Position numbers and translations under genes: made by a program. Shown here piece by piece: positions 35,252 to 45,891 of a DNA stretch of 64,000 bases. Origin of the DNA: Chloroflexi bacterium CFX4 (GTDB lineage Bacteria > Chloroflexota > Anaerolineae > Aggregatilineales > UBA2796); contig QWHC01000003.1 in NCBI GenBank assembly GCA_021404685.1, forward strand, positions 124,001-188,000, written 5' to 3'. Every line of letters begins with the position of its first letter. Position 1 is the stretch's first letter. The notes beneath the pieces are model-generated. The model was not told the DNA's origin. It saw nothing but the letters and a program-made list of their open reading frames with translations, and made no database searches.

Positions 35252-37566
35252 CCTCACAGCGCCTGCGCCTAACGATTGGCGGCATTGTGCAAGGCGTCGG
35301 CTTCCGCCCGTTCATCTATCGCCTTGCCCATGAGTTGGCACTCGCGGGCTGGATTGTGAACGCGCCGCAGGGCGTTATCATTGAGCTGGAAGGTGATTCT
35401 GCCGCCCTAGATACCTTCTTGGCGCGCCTGCCACACGAAAAGCCCGCCCATGCACTCATCACACACCTTGAACAGCAGTCCATTCCGCCCTGTGGCGAAA
35501 CAGCCTTTGAAATTCGGCACAGCCACGCCGATGGCGCCAAAACTGCCCTCATCTTGCCCGACCTTGCCACCTGCCCCGACTGTTTGCGCGAATTGTTTGA
35601 TCCTGCGGATCGGCGCTACCGCTATCCATTTATCAACTGCACGTACTGCGGTCCGCGCTATAGCGTGATCCTTGGCTTGCCCTACGACCGTCCCAACACG
35701 ACCATGCGCGCCTTCAGGCTTTGCCCTGCCTGCCGCGCCGAATATGAAACACCATTGGATCGCCGCTTTCACGCCCAGCCAACTGCCTGCCCTGCCTGCG
35801 GACCGCAACTAGCGGCGTGGTCAGTGCGTGGTGAGGTGCTGGCAAGCCGCGAAGCAGCCCTGCACTTGGCAGAGTCAGCGTTGCGCGACGGACAAATTGT
35901 GGCGCTGAAAGGCTTGGGCGGCTTCCAACTGTTGTGTGATGGGCGCAACGCCCAGTCGGTGCAGCTGCTGCGGGCGCGCAAAGCACGCCCTGAAAAGCCG
36001 TTCGCCGTCATGCTGCCCGATCTCGACTCAGCACGCCGGCTTTGCGAAGTGGATGACGTGGAGGCAGCCCTGCTCACGTCCGCCGCCGCGCCAATTGTCC
36101 TGCTCAAGCTGCGCTCGGCGGGATCGGCAGTTATTGCGGCAGAAGTTGCACCACACAATCCCTATTTGGGTGTGATGCTGCCCTATACGCCGTTGCATCA
36201 CTTGCTCATGCGCGATCTCGGCTTTCCCATCGTGGCGACCAGCGGCAACCTGAGCGGCGAGCCGATCTGCACCGATGAGCATGAGGCATTGGCACGGCTG
36301 GGCAGCTTGGCAGACCTATTCCTCGTCCACGACCGTCCGATTGCCCGTGCCGTAGATGATTCGGTCGTCCGTGCCGCGCTTGGCAAGCCGTTGGTGCTGC
36401 GCCGTGCGCGTGGCTATGCGCCGTTGCCTGTGCCGCTCTTGGAAAAGGTGCCGCCGCTGATCGCCGTTGGCGCACACCAAAAGAACACGCTTGCTATTGC
36501 CGAAGGGGAGCGCGCCATCCTTAGCCAGCATATTGGCGATTTGGAGAATGCCGAGAGCGAGCGCGCCTTCACAAGCACCTTGCGCGATCTCGCTCAGATG
36601 CACGCCCTCACGCCGCGGATGATCGTCTGCGACGCACACCCGGATTACCTCAGCACGCAGCACGCCGAAACATTCGCTGCCAGCTACGGCGTGCCGCTGC
36701 TGCGCGTGCAACACCACTACGCGCACGCGCTTGCCTGCATGGCAGAAAACCAGATCGCGCCGCCTTTTTTGGCTGTGGTCTGGGATGGGACGGGTTACGG
36801 GGCGGATGGCACCATCTGGGGCGGCGAATTTTTACGGGTGGAGGCAGTAGGCTTCACACGGGTTGGCACTTGGCGTCCGTTCCCACTGATCGGTGGTGAG
36901 GCAGCCGCCCGTGAACCGCGCCGCAGTGCCTTAGGCGCGCTCTGGCAGATGTACGGCGGCAGCCTGCCCAGTGCCCTTTACAATCTGCCGACGCTGCGTA
37001 CCTTCAGCGCCGCTGAACTGCGCCTTGTTGAGCAGGCAGCACGGCGCGGCGTGAACATGCCCTATACCAGCAGCGTTGGCAGACTCTTTGACGCTATGGC
37101 AAGCCTGCTTGATCTCAATCAGCGCATGAGCTTTGAAGGGCAGGCAGCTATGCGCCTTGAATTCGCCGCTGAGTCGGTCGGCCATTCCCAAAATACTGAT
37201 GAATCTTACCCATTTGATATGACAACCATCACTACTGAAAATCAGCAGTTGGTGCGAATCATAGACTATGCACAACTTTTTGAGGCAGTCATGAACGATT
37301 TGCGGCAGAACGTCTCCACAACGGTGATTGCAAGGCGTTTTCACCAAACGCTGTGCGCTGTGATCGTTGCACAGGCACGCGCCGCACAGTTGGAGCGCGT
37401 GGCACTCTGCGGCGGCTGCTTTCAAAATCGTTTCTTGTTGGAAGGCGCGGCGGCTGCTCTGCAAAGGGCAGGCTTTGCGCCGTTTTGGGCGCGGCAAGTG
37501 CCGCCGAACGATGGTGGCATCGCCTACGGGCAGATTATCGCTGCCCACCGCGCTGTATTGGGCTAA
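35248..37566 (+). CDS. hypF: carbamoyltransferase HypF
   Basis: 772 residues with all HypF modules: acylphosphatase-like (GGIVQGVGFRPFIYRLA, ~8-90), two zinc fingers (CPDCLRELFDPADRRYRY...CTYC and CPACRAEYETPLDRR...CPAC), YrdC-like domain (KGLGGFQLLCD) and Kae1-like domain with HHYAHALACMAEN and VVWDGTGYGADG. It makes the carbamoyl adenylate and loads HypE for the CN ligands of the NiFe site. The TTG at 35248, overlapping the protease stop (TTGA), gives a normal N-terminus; the upstream ATG frame lies within the previous gene. Confidence 0.95.
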   Translation: MTSQRLRLTIGGIVQGVGFRPFIYRLAHELALAGWIVNAPQGVIIELEGDSAALDTFLARLPHEKPAHALITHLEQQSIPPCGETAFEIRHSHADGAKTALILPDLATCPDCLRELFDPADRRYRYPFINCTYCGPRYSVILGLPYDRPNTTMRAFRLCPACRAEYETPLDRRFHAQPTACPACGPQLAAWSVRGEVLASREAALHLAESALRDGQIVALKGLGGFQLLCDGRNAQSVQLLRARKARPEKPFAVMLPDLDSARRLCEVDDVEAALLTSAAAPIVLLKLRSAGSAVIAAEVAPHNPYLGVMLPYTPLHHLLMRDLGFPIVATSGNLSGEPICTDEHEALARLGSLADLFLVHDRPIARAVDDSVVRAALGKPLVLRRARGYAPLPVPLLEKVPPLIAVGAHQKNTLAIAEGERAILSQHIGDLENAESERAFTSTLRDLAQMHALTPRMIVCDAHPDYLSTQHAETFAASYGVPLLRVQHHYAHALACMAENQIAPPFLAVVWDGTGYGADGTIWGGEFLRVEAVGFTRVGTWRPFPLIGGEAAAREPRRSALGALWQMYGGSLPSALYNLPTLRTFSAAELRLVEQAARRGVNMPYTSSVGRLFDAMASLLDLNQRMSFEGQAAMRLEFAAESVGHSQNTDESYPFDMTTITTENQQLVRIIDYAQLFEAVMNDLRQNVSTTVIARRFHQTLCAVIVAQARAAQLERVALCGGCFQNRFLLEGAAAALQRAGFAPFWARQVPPNDGGIAYGQIIAAHRAVLG

Positions 37567-37583
37567 GTGAGGGAAGAACGCCA

Positions 37584-37829
37584 ATGTGCCTAGCAGTTCC
37601 GGGTAAAGTGATCAGCATCAACGACGCCGATCCACTTTTCCGCACGGGAAAAGTGAATTTCGGCGGCATCGTGAAGGAAGTCAACCTTGCCTATACGCCT
37701 GAGGCACAGATTGGCGATTATGTGATTGTCCACGTAGGTTTTGCGCTCAGCGTCGTAGACCCTGACGAGGCGGCGCGCGTCTTTGCATACTTGGCACAGA
37801 TGGACGAACTAGGAGAACTCGAAGAATGA
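37584..37829 (+). CDS. hypC: hydrogenase assembly chaperone HypC
   Basis: 81 residues. It starts MCLAVPGKV; the Cys after Met is the essential residue that binds iron and HypD or the large subunit. Length matches HypC/HupF. It transfers the Fe(CN)2CO unit from HypD/HypE to HoxH. GAGGGAAGAA precedes ATG 37584. The ATG of nifJ overlaps its stop by 4 nt. Confidence 0.94.
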   Translation: MCLAVPGKVISINDADPLFRTGKVNFGGIVKEVNLAYTPEAQIGDYVIVHVGFALSVVDPDEAARVFAYLAQMDELGELEE

Positions 37830-40800
37830 CCGATTACATAACGATTGACGGCAACGAAGCTGCCGCCAAGGTCGCCTACAAGCTGAGCGAGGTGATCGCC
37901 ATCTATCCGATCACGCCGTCCTCGCCGATGGGCGAATGGGCTGACGAATGGGCAAGCCTTGATCAGCCGAATTTGTGGGGAACGGTGCCACAGGTGGTTG
38001 AATTACAGAGCGAAGGCGGCGCTGCTGGTGCTATTCACGGCGCGCTACAAGCCGGCGCCCTCGCCACGACCTTCACTGCCTCGCAAGGCTTGCTGCTCAT
38101 GCTCCCGAATATGTACAAGATCGCGGGCGAACTGACGCCAGCCGTCTTTCACATCGCAGCGCGTGCTATCGCCGCACAGGGACTGAGCATCTTTGGTGAT
38201 CATCAGGATGTGATGGCAGCCCGCCAAACGGGTTGGGCAATGCTCTCTTCCAATTCGGTGCAAGAAGCGCACGATATGGCACTCATCGCGCACGCTGCCA
38301 CGCTTAAGGCGCGTATTCCGTTCCTGCATTTCTTTGACGGCTTCCGCACCTCTCACGAAGTGCAGAAGATCGAGCCACTCAGCGACGATCTGCTACGCGC
38401 CATGATTGACGATGACCTGATCGCCGCGCACCGTGCGCGTGCGCTCTCGCCTGATCATCCCGTGCTGCGCGGCACTGCCCAGAACCCAGATACCTACTTC
38501 CAAGGGCGCGAGACGGTTAATCCATTCTATGAGGCCTGTCCACAAATCGTCCAAGCGGCAATGGATCAGTTTGCGACGCTGACGGGCAGGCAGTACAAAC
38601 TCTATGAGTATTACGGCGCGCCCGACGCCGAGCGCGTGATCGTGATCATGGGTAGCGGCGCAGAAACCGTCCACGAGACCATTGATTACCTGAACGCACA
38701 GGGCGAAAAACTGGGCGTGCTAAAGGTGCGGCTCTACCGTCCCTTTGCCACAGCATTATTCGCGGCAGCACTGCCTAAGAGCGTCCGTGCCATCGCTGTG
38801 CTAGACCGCACTAAAGAGCCGGGCGCTGGCGGCGAGCCACTCTACCTTGATGTCGTCACTGCGCTGCATGAGGCATGGTCAGGCGGGACGCTGCCGCGTG
38901 TTGTCGGCGGACGCTACGGACTCTCCAGCAAAGAGTTCACACCGGCGATGGTGAAGGCAGTCTACGAGAATTTGGCGCAGCCTAAGCCTAAGAACCACTT
39001 CACCATCGGCATCAATGATGATGTGAGCGGCACCAGCCTTGCCTTTGATCCCGACTTTTCGGTTGAAGCACCCACGACCGTGCGCGCTGTTTTCTATGGG
39101 CTTGGCGCCGATGGCACGGTTGGCGCGAACAAGAACTCGATCAAGATTATTGGCGAGAACACGCCCAACTACGCGCAGGGCTATTTCGTCTACGACTCCA
39201 AGAAATCGGGCAGCATGACGATCTCGCACTTGCGTTTCGGCAAGACGCCAATCCGCAGCATCTACCTGATCACGAAGGCAAATTTTGTAGCGTGCCACCA
39301 GCCCAACTTCCTAGATCGCTATGATGTGCTGCGCGATGCAGTTGAAGGCGGTACCTTCCTGCTGAACACGCCCTACAGCGCCGACGAAATTTGGGATCAG
39401 CTGCCGCGCCGCGCCCAAGAGCAGCTCATCAGCAAGCGCCTGAAGTTCTATGTGATTGACGCCTATAAAGTTGCCGCCGAAAACGGCATGAAAGGGCGCA
39501 TCAACACCGTGATGCAGGTCTGTTTCTTCGCTATTGCCAATGTGCTGCCGCGTGATGAGGCAATTGCCGAAATCAAGCACGCCATTGAAAAGACCTACGG
39601 CAAGAAGGGCGAAGAAATCGTGCAGATGAACCTGCGCGTTGTGGATAACACCTTAGATCGGCTGCATGAGGTGCGCGTACCAGAACATGCCACCAGCACC
39701 GCCGATCTGCTGCCGCCGCTAGTTGGCAACCCGCCCGAATTTGTGATGCGCGTATTGGGTGAGATGACTGCACGGCGCGGCGATGAACTGCCCGTTAGCG
39801 CTTTCCCTGTGGATGGCACTTACCCAACTGCCACCGCACAGTATGAAAAGCGCAACCTTGCCCTTGAAATTCCCGTTTGGGAGCCAGATGTCTGCATTCA
39901 GTGCGGCAAATGTGCTATGGTCTGCCCACACGCCGTCATCCGCATCAAGGCATATCAGCCCGAACTGCTGGCAGAAGCGCCCGCAACCTTCAAGGCAACC
40001 GACGCCAAAGATAGCGACTGGCGCGGCATGAAGTACACCATTCAGGTTTCGCCCGAAGACTGCACCGGCTGCGGAATCTGCGTGGATATTTGCCCTGCCA
40101 AGAGCAAGAGCGCGGCGAATCTGCGCGCCATCAATATGCGTCCGCAGCCACCGCTGCGCCAGAGCGAGGCTGAAAATTGGGACTTCTTCTTAGGCTTGCC
40201 CGAAGTGGATCGCAGCCTGATCAAGCCGACCAGCATCCGCCAGCAGCAAGCGCAACAGCCACTCTTTGAGTTCAGCGGCGCGTGCAGCGGCTGCGGCGAG
40301 ACGCCTTACGTCAAGCTGGTCAGCCAGCTCTTTGGCGACCGCAGCGTAATCGCCAACGCGACGGGCTGCTCGTCTATCTATGGCGGCAACATGCCAACCA
40401 CACCCTGGGCAACCAACGCACAGGGCTACGGTCCGGCCTGGTCAAATTCGCTCTTTGAGGATAACGCTGAGTTTGGCTTAGGGATGCGCGTGGCAATTGA
40501 TAAGCACACTGCCTATGCCCGTGAATTGGTGGCACGCTTGGCAGGCGAACTCGGCGATCTGGCAGGCGCTATCCTCAAAGCGGATCAGAGTGATGAGGCG
40601 GGCGTTTACGCACAGCGTGAGCGTGTGGCAGCCTTGAAAGAACGCCTGCAAGGGCTGAATAACGCCGATGCACGCCAATTGCTGCCCATTGCCGATTACC
40701 TCGTGAAGAAAGTGGTCTGGCTGATCGGCGGTGATGGTTGGGCGTATGACATCGGCTTTGGCGGCTTGGATCACGTTCTTTCGACAGGGCGCAACGTCAA

Positions 40801-41380
40801 GGTGTTGGTCTTGGATACCGAAGTCTACAGCAACACGGGCGGGCAAGCCTCTAAGGCAACGCCGCGTGGCGCAGTCGCCAAGTTTGCGGCTGGTGGCAAG
40901 CCGGCTGCCAAGAAAGACTTGGGCATGATCGCCATGAGCTATGGCAACATCTATGTGGCGCGCATTGCAATGGGCGGACGTGATGAGCAAACCTTGCGCG
41001 CCTTCATCGAGGCGGAGGCATACGATGGACCAGCCCTTATCATCGCTTACTCGCACTGCATTGCACACGGCATCAACATGACCACTGCCATGCGTAATCA
41101 GAAGGCGGCGGTTGAATCCGGGCAGTGGTTGCTCTACCGCTACAATCCAGATCGCGGTGCCCACGGCGAGAATCCGCTGCAACTGGACTCACGTCCGCCC
41201 AAGATTCCAGTGAAAACCTACCTGCAAATGGAAAACCGCTTCAAGATGCTAGAGCTGAGCAAGCCGGAAGTGGCGCGTGCGCTCTTTGAAGAAGCGCAGC
41301 AAGACGCCACGACGCGCTATGCGCTCTATGAGTATCTGGCAAGCCGCCCGGCAGTGGCAGCAGGCAACGGCGCACACTAG
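37826..41380 (+). CDS. nifJ: pyruvate:ferredoxin (flavodoxin) oxidoreductase
   Basis: 1184 residues, a full-length single-chain PFOR oxidising pyruvate to acetyl-CoA and CO2 with reduction of ferredoxin/flavodoxin. Domains: N-terminal TPP-binding (YPITPSSPMGEWADEWA, ~28), gamma domain, two [4Fe-4S] sites CIQCGKCAMVCPH and CTGCGICVDICP around 690-755, the cluster CSGCGETPYVK and the C-terminal TPP region GGDGWAYDIGFGGLDH and EVYSNTGGQASKATP. It is translationally coupled to hypC (4-nt overlap), an informative place for a PFOR: it could supply reduced ferredoxin to the Hox enzyme. Confidence 0.97.
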   Translation: MTDYITIDGNEAAAKVAYKLSEVIAIYPITPSSPMGEWADEWASLDQPNLWGTVPQVVELQSEGGAAGAIHGALQAGALATTFTASQGLLLMLPNMYKIAGELTPAVFHIAARAIAAQGLSIFGDHQDVMAARQTGWAMLSSNSVQEAHDMALIAHAATLKARIPFLHFFDGFRTSHEVQKIEPLSDDLLRAMIDDDLIAAHRARALSPDHPVLRGTAQNPDTYFQGRETVNPFYEACPQIVQAAMDQFATLTGRQYKLYEYYGAPDAERVIVIMGSGAETVHETIDYLNAQGEKLGVLKVRLYRPFATALFAAALPKSVRAIAVLDRTKEPGAGGEPLYLDVVTALHEAWSGGTLPRVVGGRYGLSSKEFTPAMVKAVYENLAQPKPKNHFTIGINDDVSGTSLAFDPDFSVEAPTTVRAVFYGLGADGTVGANKNSIKIIGENTPNYAQGYFVYDSKKSGSMTISHLRFGKTPIRSIYLITKANFVACHQPNFLDRYDVLRDAVEGGTFLLNTPYSADEIWDQLPRRAQEQLISKRLKFYVIDAYKVAAENGMKGRINTVMQVCFFAIANVLPRDEAIAEIKHAIEKTYGKKGEEIVQMNLRVVDNTLDRLHEVRVPEHATSTADLLPPLVGNPPEFVMRVLGEMTARRGDELPVSAFPVDGTYPTATAQYEKRNLALEIPVWEPDVCIQCGKCAMVCPHAVIRIKAYQPELLAEAPATFKATDAKDSDWRGMKYTIQVSPEDCTGCGICVDICPAKSKSAANLRAINMRPQPPLRQSEAENWDFFLGLPEVDRSLIKPTSIRQQQAQQPLFEFSGACSGCGETPYVKLVSQLFGDRSVIANATGCSSIYGGNMPTTPWATNAQGYGPAWSNSLFEDNAEFGLGMRVAIDKHTAYARELVARLAGELGDLAGAILKADQSDEAGVYAQRERVAALKERLQGLNNADARQLLPIADYLVKKVVWLIGGDGWAYDIGFGGLDHVLSTGRNVKVLVLDTEVYSNTGGQASKATPRGAVAKFAAGGKPAAKKDLGMIAMSYGNIYVARIAMGGRDEQTLRAFIEAEAYDGPALIIAYSHCIAHGINMTTAMRNQKAAVESGQWLLYRYNPDRGAHGENPLQLDSRPPKIPVKTYLQMENRFKMLELSKPEVARALFEEAQQDATTRYALYEYLASRPAVAAGNGAH

Positions 41381-41402
41381 TTCCAAAGAATATGGCTATA
41401 CA

Positions 41403-41423
41403 GGGCGGGAATTTTTCCCGCCC
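41403..41423. repeat. perfect 9-bp hairpin, copy 2 of a dispersed element
   Basis: GGGCGGGAA (41403-41411), 3-nt loop TTT, TTCCCGCCC (41415-41423), the same stem as at 16679-16699. It lies between nifJ and the dehydrogenase-like gene, 22 nt upstream of the latter's start. Confidence 0.75.
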
Positions 41424-41445
41424 ACCCCAGAAGGATGCTTTGCTG

Positions 41446-42444
41446 ATGAACCTTGAAAGTACCTATATGGGCTTGACGCTCAGATCGCCGTTGGTGGCAT
41501 CTGCCTCGCCCTTGTCCGATAAACTGGATAACATCAAGCGCATGGAAGATAGCGGCGCCGGCGCAATCGTTCTCTACTCGCTCTTTGAGGAACAGATCAG
41601 GCGCGAGCGTGAGGCGCTACATTACTACCTGCTGCACGGCACGGAAAGCTACGCCGAAGCGCTAACGTACTTCCCAGAGCCGATCACCTATCACGCCAGC
41701 CCTGACCAGTACCTTGAGCTGATCCGCAAGGCGCGGGAAGCGGTGGACATCCCGATCATCGCCAGCCTGAACGGCTCGACGCTTGGCGGCTGGACGCGCT
41801 TTGCCCAGAACATGGCACAGGCGGGTGCGCACGCGCTGGAACTGAACGTCTATTACATTCCAACCGACCCGAACTTGAGCGGTGCTGAGGTTGAACAGAC
41901 CTACTTCGATATTTTGGCGGCGGTCAAAGGCGCGGTGGAAGTGCCTGTTGCTATGAAACTTAGCCCATATTTCAGCAACATGGCGTATATAGCACGCCGT
42001 TTGGATGAGGCAGGCGCGAACGCCTTAGTGCTGTTCAACCGTTTCTATCAGCCTGATATTAATGTGGAGACACGCGAAGTGACGCCGAATGTTGTGCTGA
42101 GCAGCTCAGCTGATCTGCGCTTGCCGCTGACGTGGGTTGGCATTCTGTATGGGCGTGTGCGGGCAAGTTTGGCGCTGACCAGCGGTGTTCACACTGGTGA
42201 GGATGCGGTGAAGGCGCTCCTAGCGGGCGCGAGCGCCGTCTGCATGACCTCAGCGCTCTTGCGGAACGGCATTGAGTACATCCGCACGGTGGAGAACGGC
42301 TTGCGGGCGTGGATGACACAGCATGAGTACGAGGCTGTCTCGCAGATGCGTGGCGCGGTCAGCCAGATGCACGCCGAAGACCCATCCGCCTTTGAACGGG
42401 CGCAGTATATGCGCGCCCTTTCAGAATACAAGCCGACGGTATAA
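41446..42444 (+). CDS. dihydroorotate dehydrogenase-like FMN protein
   Basis: 332 residues, TIM-barrel flavoprotein of the dihydroorotate dehydrogenase family (PF01180-like). LESTYMGLTLRSPLVASASPLSDKLDNIKRMEDSGAGAIVLYSLFEEQI is the typical opening; IIASLNG, ALELNVYYIPTD and the phosphate-binding end TSGVHTGEDAVKALLAGASAVCMTSALL are visible. The usual catalytic motif of pyrimidine-pathway DHODs (a Ser/Cys-containing loop) is not evident. A homologous gene often accompanies nifJ in other bacteria; its substrate is unsettled. ATG 41446 with AAGGA upstream. It lies 65 nt after nifJ and 170 nt before hypD. Confidence 0.8.
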   Translation: MNLESTYMGLTLRSPLVASASPLSDKLDNIKRMEDSGAGAIVLYSLFEEQIRREREALHYYLLHGTESYAEALTYFPEPITYHASPDQYLELIRKAREAVDIPIIASLNGSTLGGWTRFAQNMAQAGAHALELNVYYIPTDPNLSGAEVEQTYFDILAAVKGAVEVPVAMKLSPYFSNMAYIARRLDEAGANALVLFNRFYQPDINVETREVTPNVVLSSSADLRLPLTWVGILYGRVRASLALTSGVHTGEDAVKALLAGASAVCMTSALLRNGIEYIRTVENGLRAWMTQHEYEAVSQMRGAVSQMHAEDPSAFERAQYMRALSEYKPTV

Positions 42445-42509
42445 TCAGTAGTGATAACCCAGTGTACCGTAAAGGTGTGCAGTTAACCTTACCCCACGCT
42501 GACGCGCTT

Positions 42510-42535
42510 CCCCTCTCCAAATTTTTGGAGAGGGG
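42510..42535. repeat. 12-bp hairpin of a CCCCTCTCC-type dispersed repeat
   Basis: CCCCTCTCCAAA (42510-42521) with TTTGGAGAGGGG (42524-42535), 2-nt loop. The flanks (ACCCCACGC before, GGGACTGAGGGGATGGGGC after) look like the wider CCCCTCTCC repeat family that I associate with Chloroflexota genomes. Noncoding, between the DHOD-like gene and hypD. Confidence 0.6.
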
Positions 42536-42614
42536 GACTGAGGGGATGGGGCTTATCAGGGCGATTGTGCAGTTTAAGTGTGTGTGGATGAGTTGCTTGT
42601 GAGGTCAGGTTGTG

Positions 42615-43724
42615 ATGCGCTATATTGACGAATACCGTGATGCGGCAGCCGTGCATAAGTACGCCGCGCAGTTGGCGAAGATCACCACGCGCCCGTGGAC
42701 GCTAATGGAAGTCTGCGGCGGGCAAACGCACGCCATCATCCGCTTTGGCATTGATGAACTGCTGCCGCCACAAGTCACCTTGCTGCACGGACCTGGCTGC
42801 CCTGTCTGTGTGACGCCACTTGAGCTGATTGACAAAGCGCTGGAGATCGCCGCGCAGCCGAACGTGATCTTCACCAGCTTTGGCGATATGCTGCGCGTGC
42901 CGGGATCACACGGCGACCTGCTCAGTTGCAAGGCAAGCGGCGCTGATGTGCGGATGGTCTATTCGCCGCTCGATTCGCTCAAATTGGCGCAAGCGAACCC
43001 TGAGAAGCAGGTCGTCTTTTTCGCGGTCGGCTTCGAGACGACGGCGCCCGCTAACGCGATGGCAGTTTATCAGGCAGCAAAGCTAGGTGTGCCAAACTTC
43101 TCGATTTTGGTCTCGCATGTGTTGGTGCCGCCGGCTGTCGAGGCGATCCTCTCAGCAGAGGGCAACCGCGTGCAGGCGTTCTTAGCAGCCGGGCATGTTT
43201 GCGCCGTGATGGGCTACACCGAATATGAGCCGCTGGCGGCAAAGTACCGCGTGCCGTTTGTGGTGACCGGCTTTGAGCCGCTAGACATTATGCAGGGCAT
43301 CTACATGACGGTGAAGCAGCTTGAGGAAGGGCGCGCCGAAGTCGAGAATCAGTATGCACGCGCCGTCACCCGTGAAGGCAACACACACGCGGTCAACCTG
43401 ATCCGCGAAGTGTTCGAGGTCGTGCCGCGCAAATGGCGTGGTATTGGCGAAATTCCCGCCAGCGGACTGGGTTTGCGCGCACCATACGCTGCTTTTGATG
43501 CCGAACAGCGCTTTGGTGTGGCAAGCTACACCGCCCAAGAGAGCAGCGAGTGCATCAGCGGCTTGATTTTGCAAGGTGCTAAAAAGCCGAGCCAATGCCC
43601 TGCCTTTGGCACGCGCTGCACGCCGGAGCAGCCCCTTGGCGCAACGATGGTCAGTAACGAAGGCGCCTGCGCCGCCTATTACCGCTACCGCCTGCACAGC
43701 ATCACAGAAACAGAGGCATCATGA
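42615..43724 (+). CDS. hypD: hydrogenase formation protein HypD
   Basis: 369 residues. HypD holds the [4Fe-4S] cluster and the Fe(CN)2CO precursor while the ligands are attached. Conserved pieces: [73 protein letters not shown], and the C-terminal set [44 protein letters not shown] with its cysteines. ATG 42615 is used; a GTG at 42612 is equally possible. hypE overlaps its stop (ATGA). Confidence 0.95.
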   Translation: MRYIDEYRDAAAVHKYAAQLAKITTRPWTLMEVCGGQTHAIIRFGIDELLPPQVTLLHGPGCPVCVTPLELIDKALEIAAQPNVIFTSFGDMLRVPGSHGDLLSCKASGADVRMVYSPLDSLKLAQANPEKQVVFFAVGFETTAPANAMAVYQAAKLGVPNFSILVSHVLVPPAVEAILSAEGNRVQAFLAAGHVCAVMGYTEYEPLAAKYRVPFVVTGFEPLDIMQGIYMTVKQLEEGRAEVENQYARAVTREGNTHAVNLIREVFEVVPRKWRGIGEIPASGLGLRAPYAAFDAEQRFGVASYTAQESSECISGLILQGAKKPSQCPAFGTRCTPEQPLGATMVSNEGACAAYYRYRLHSITETEAS

Positions 43725-44752
43725 GCGATTTCGCCTTCACTTGCCCAATCCCGATCTCGGATTATCCGCAGGTGCTGCTGGCACACGGCAGCGGCGGCAA
43801 ACTGATGCACCACCTGCTGGATAAGATGATCGCGCCAACCTTTGCCAACCCGATCAGCGCGGCAGGGCATGATGGCGCAACGCTAACGCTCAACGGCGGA
43901 CGCCTTGCCTTCACCACAGATTCGTTTGTGGTGCAGCCGTTGTTCTTTCCCGGCGGCGATATTGGGACGCTTGCCGTCAACGGTACGGTCAACGATTTGG
44001 CAATGTGCGGCGCCCGCCCGCTTTACCTGAGCGTTGGCTTCATCCTTGAGGAGGGCTTGCCGATGGAGACGCTTTGGCGCGTGGTGCAGTCCATGCGCGC
44101 CGCCGCTGATGCCGCCAATGTGCAGATCGTGACGGGTGATACCAAAGTGGTAGATCGCGGCAAGGGCGATGGCATTTTCATCAACACGGCTGGCATTGGT
44201 GTAATCGAACACACGCTGAACATTGCGCCGCAAGCAGTCCGCGAAGGCGATGCGATCCTGATCAACGGCGATTTAGGGCGGCATGGCATGGCGGTGATGG
44301 CAGTCCGTGAAGGGCTGGAATTTGAGTCTGCCATTGAGAGCGACTGCGCGCCTTTGGCTGCGCCTGTGCTGCGCCTGATCGCGGCGGGTGTGGCGGTTCA
44401 CTGCCTGCGCGATATGACACGCGGCGGCATGGCAAGCAGCCTCGTCGAAATTGCGAAGGACTCAGGGTTGCACCTGCACATTGACGAGACACGTCTGCCC
44501 ATTCGGGATGATGTGCGCGCCGCTTGCGAAATACTCGGTCTTGATCCGCTCTATGTGGCAAATGAAGGGCGCTTTGTGGCGTTCGTGCCGCAAAGTCAGG
44601 CGGAACAGGCATTGGCAGCTATCGGTGAGGATGCGGTACAGGTTGGCGTGGTGCGCGCCGACTCAAAGGGGAAAGTCACCGCCCAGAGCAGCATCGGCGT
44701 CAGCCGCATTGTGGATATGCTCAGCGGTGAACAACTGCCGCGCATTTGCTAG
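43721..44752 (+). CDS. hypE: hydrogenase expression/formation protein HypE
   Basis: 343 residues, PurM-like ATP-using dehydratase that turns the carbamoyl group on its C-terminal Cys into a cyano ligand. The protein ends LPRIC, supplying that Cys. N-terminal [13 protein letters not shown] and [45 protein letters not shown] are typical. It is the last gene of the rightward cluster; hypA and hypB, needed for nickel delivery, are absent from this window. Confidence 0.95.
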   Translation: MSDFAFTCPIPISDYPQVLLAHGSGGKLMHHLLDKMIAPTFANPISAAGHDGATLTLNGGRLAFTTDSFVVQPLFFPGGDIGTLAVNGTVNDLAMCGARPLYLSVGFILEEGLPMETLWRVVQSMRAAADAANVQIVTGDTKVVDRGKGDGIFINTAGIGVIEHTLNIAPQAVREGDAILINGDLGRHGMAVMAVREGLEFESAIESDCAPLAAPVLRLIAAGVAVHCLRDMTRGGMASSLVEIAKDSGLHLHIDETRLPIRDDVRAACEILGLDPLYVANEGRFVAFVPQSQAEQALAAIGEDAVQVGVVRADSKGKVTAQSSIGVSRIVDMLSGEQLPRIC

Positions 44753-44757
44753 GCACA

Positions 44758-44797
44758 CTTCTGTGACGGACGCGCCAAGACGCGTCTGTCACAGAAG
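44758..44797. terminator. bidirectional terminator between hypE and pdxS
   Basis: 17-bp stem with one G-U pair (44758-44774 against 44781-44797), 6-nt loop, between convergent genes. No U-tract, so factor-independent strength is uncertain. Confidence 0.55.
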
Positions 44798-44821
44798 CGC
44801 TATCAATCACTGGGCGTGACA

Positions 44822-45727
<906 letters not shown>

Positions 45728-45790
45728 TGTTGTACCCTCCATCTGTGTTTTAGCTGTATCTTAAGCGTAGCAGCAGGCATGCCGCATTGG

Positions 45791-45810
45791 CTAGACCAAG
45801 CTAGACCAAG
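45791..45810. repeat. tandem 10-bp direct repeat upstream of pdxS
   Basis: CTAGACCAAG occurs twice back to back (45791-45800 and 45801-45810), 64 nt before the pdxS start. It may be chance or a regulator-binding array. Confidence 0.4.
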
Positions 45811-45891
45811 CGTGGAGGGGGATGCACAGTAGATTTGTAGCAGTCCTTTTTCCCGCTGACACAGTGCGGGATTTTAGCGTGAGGCGGCACG

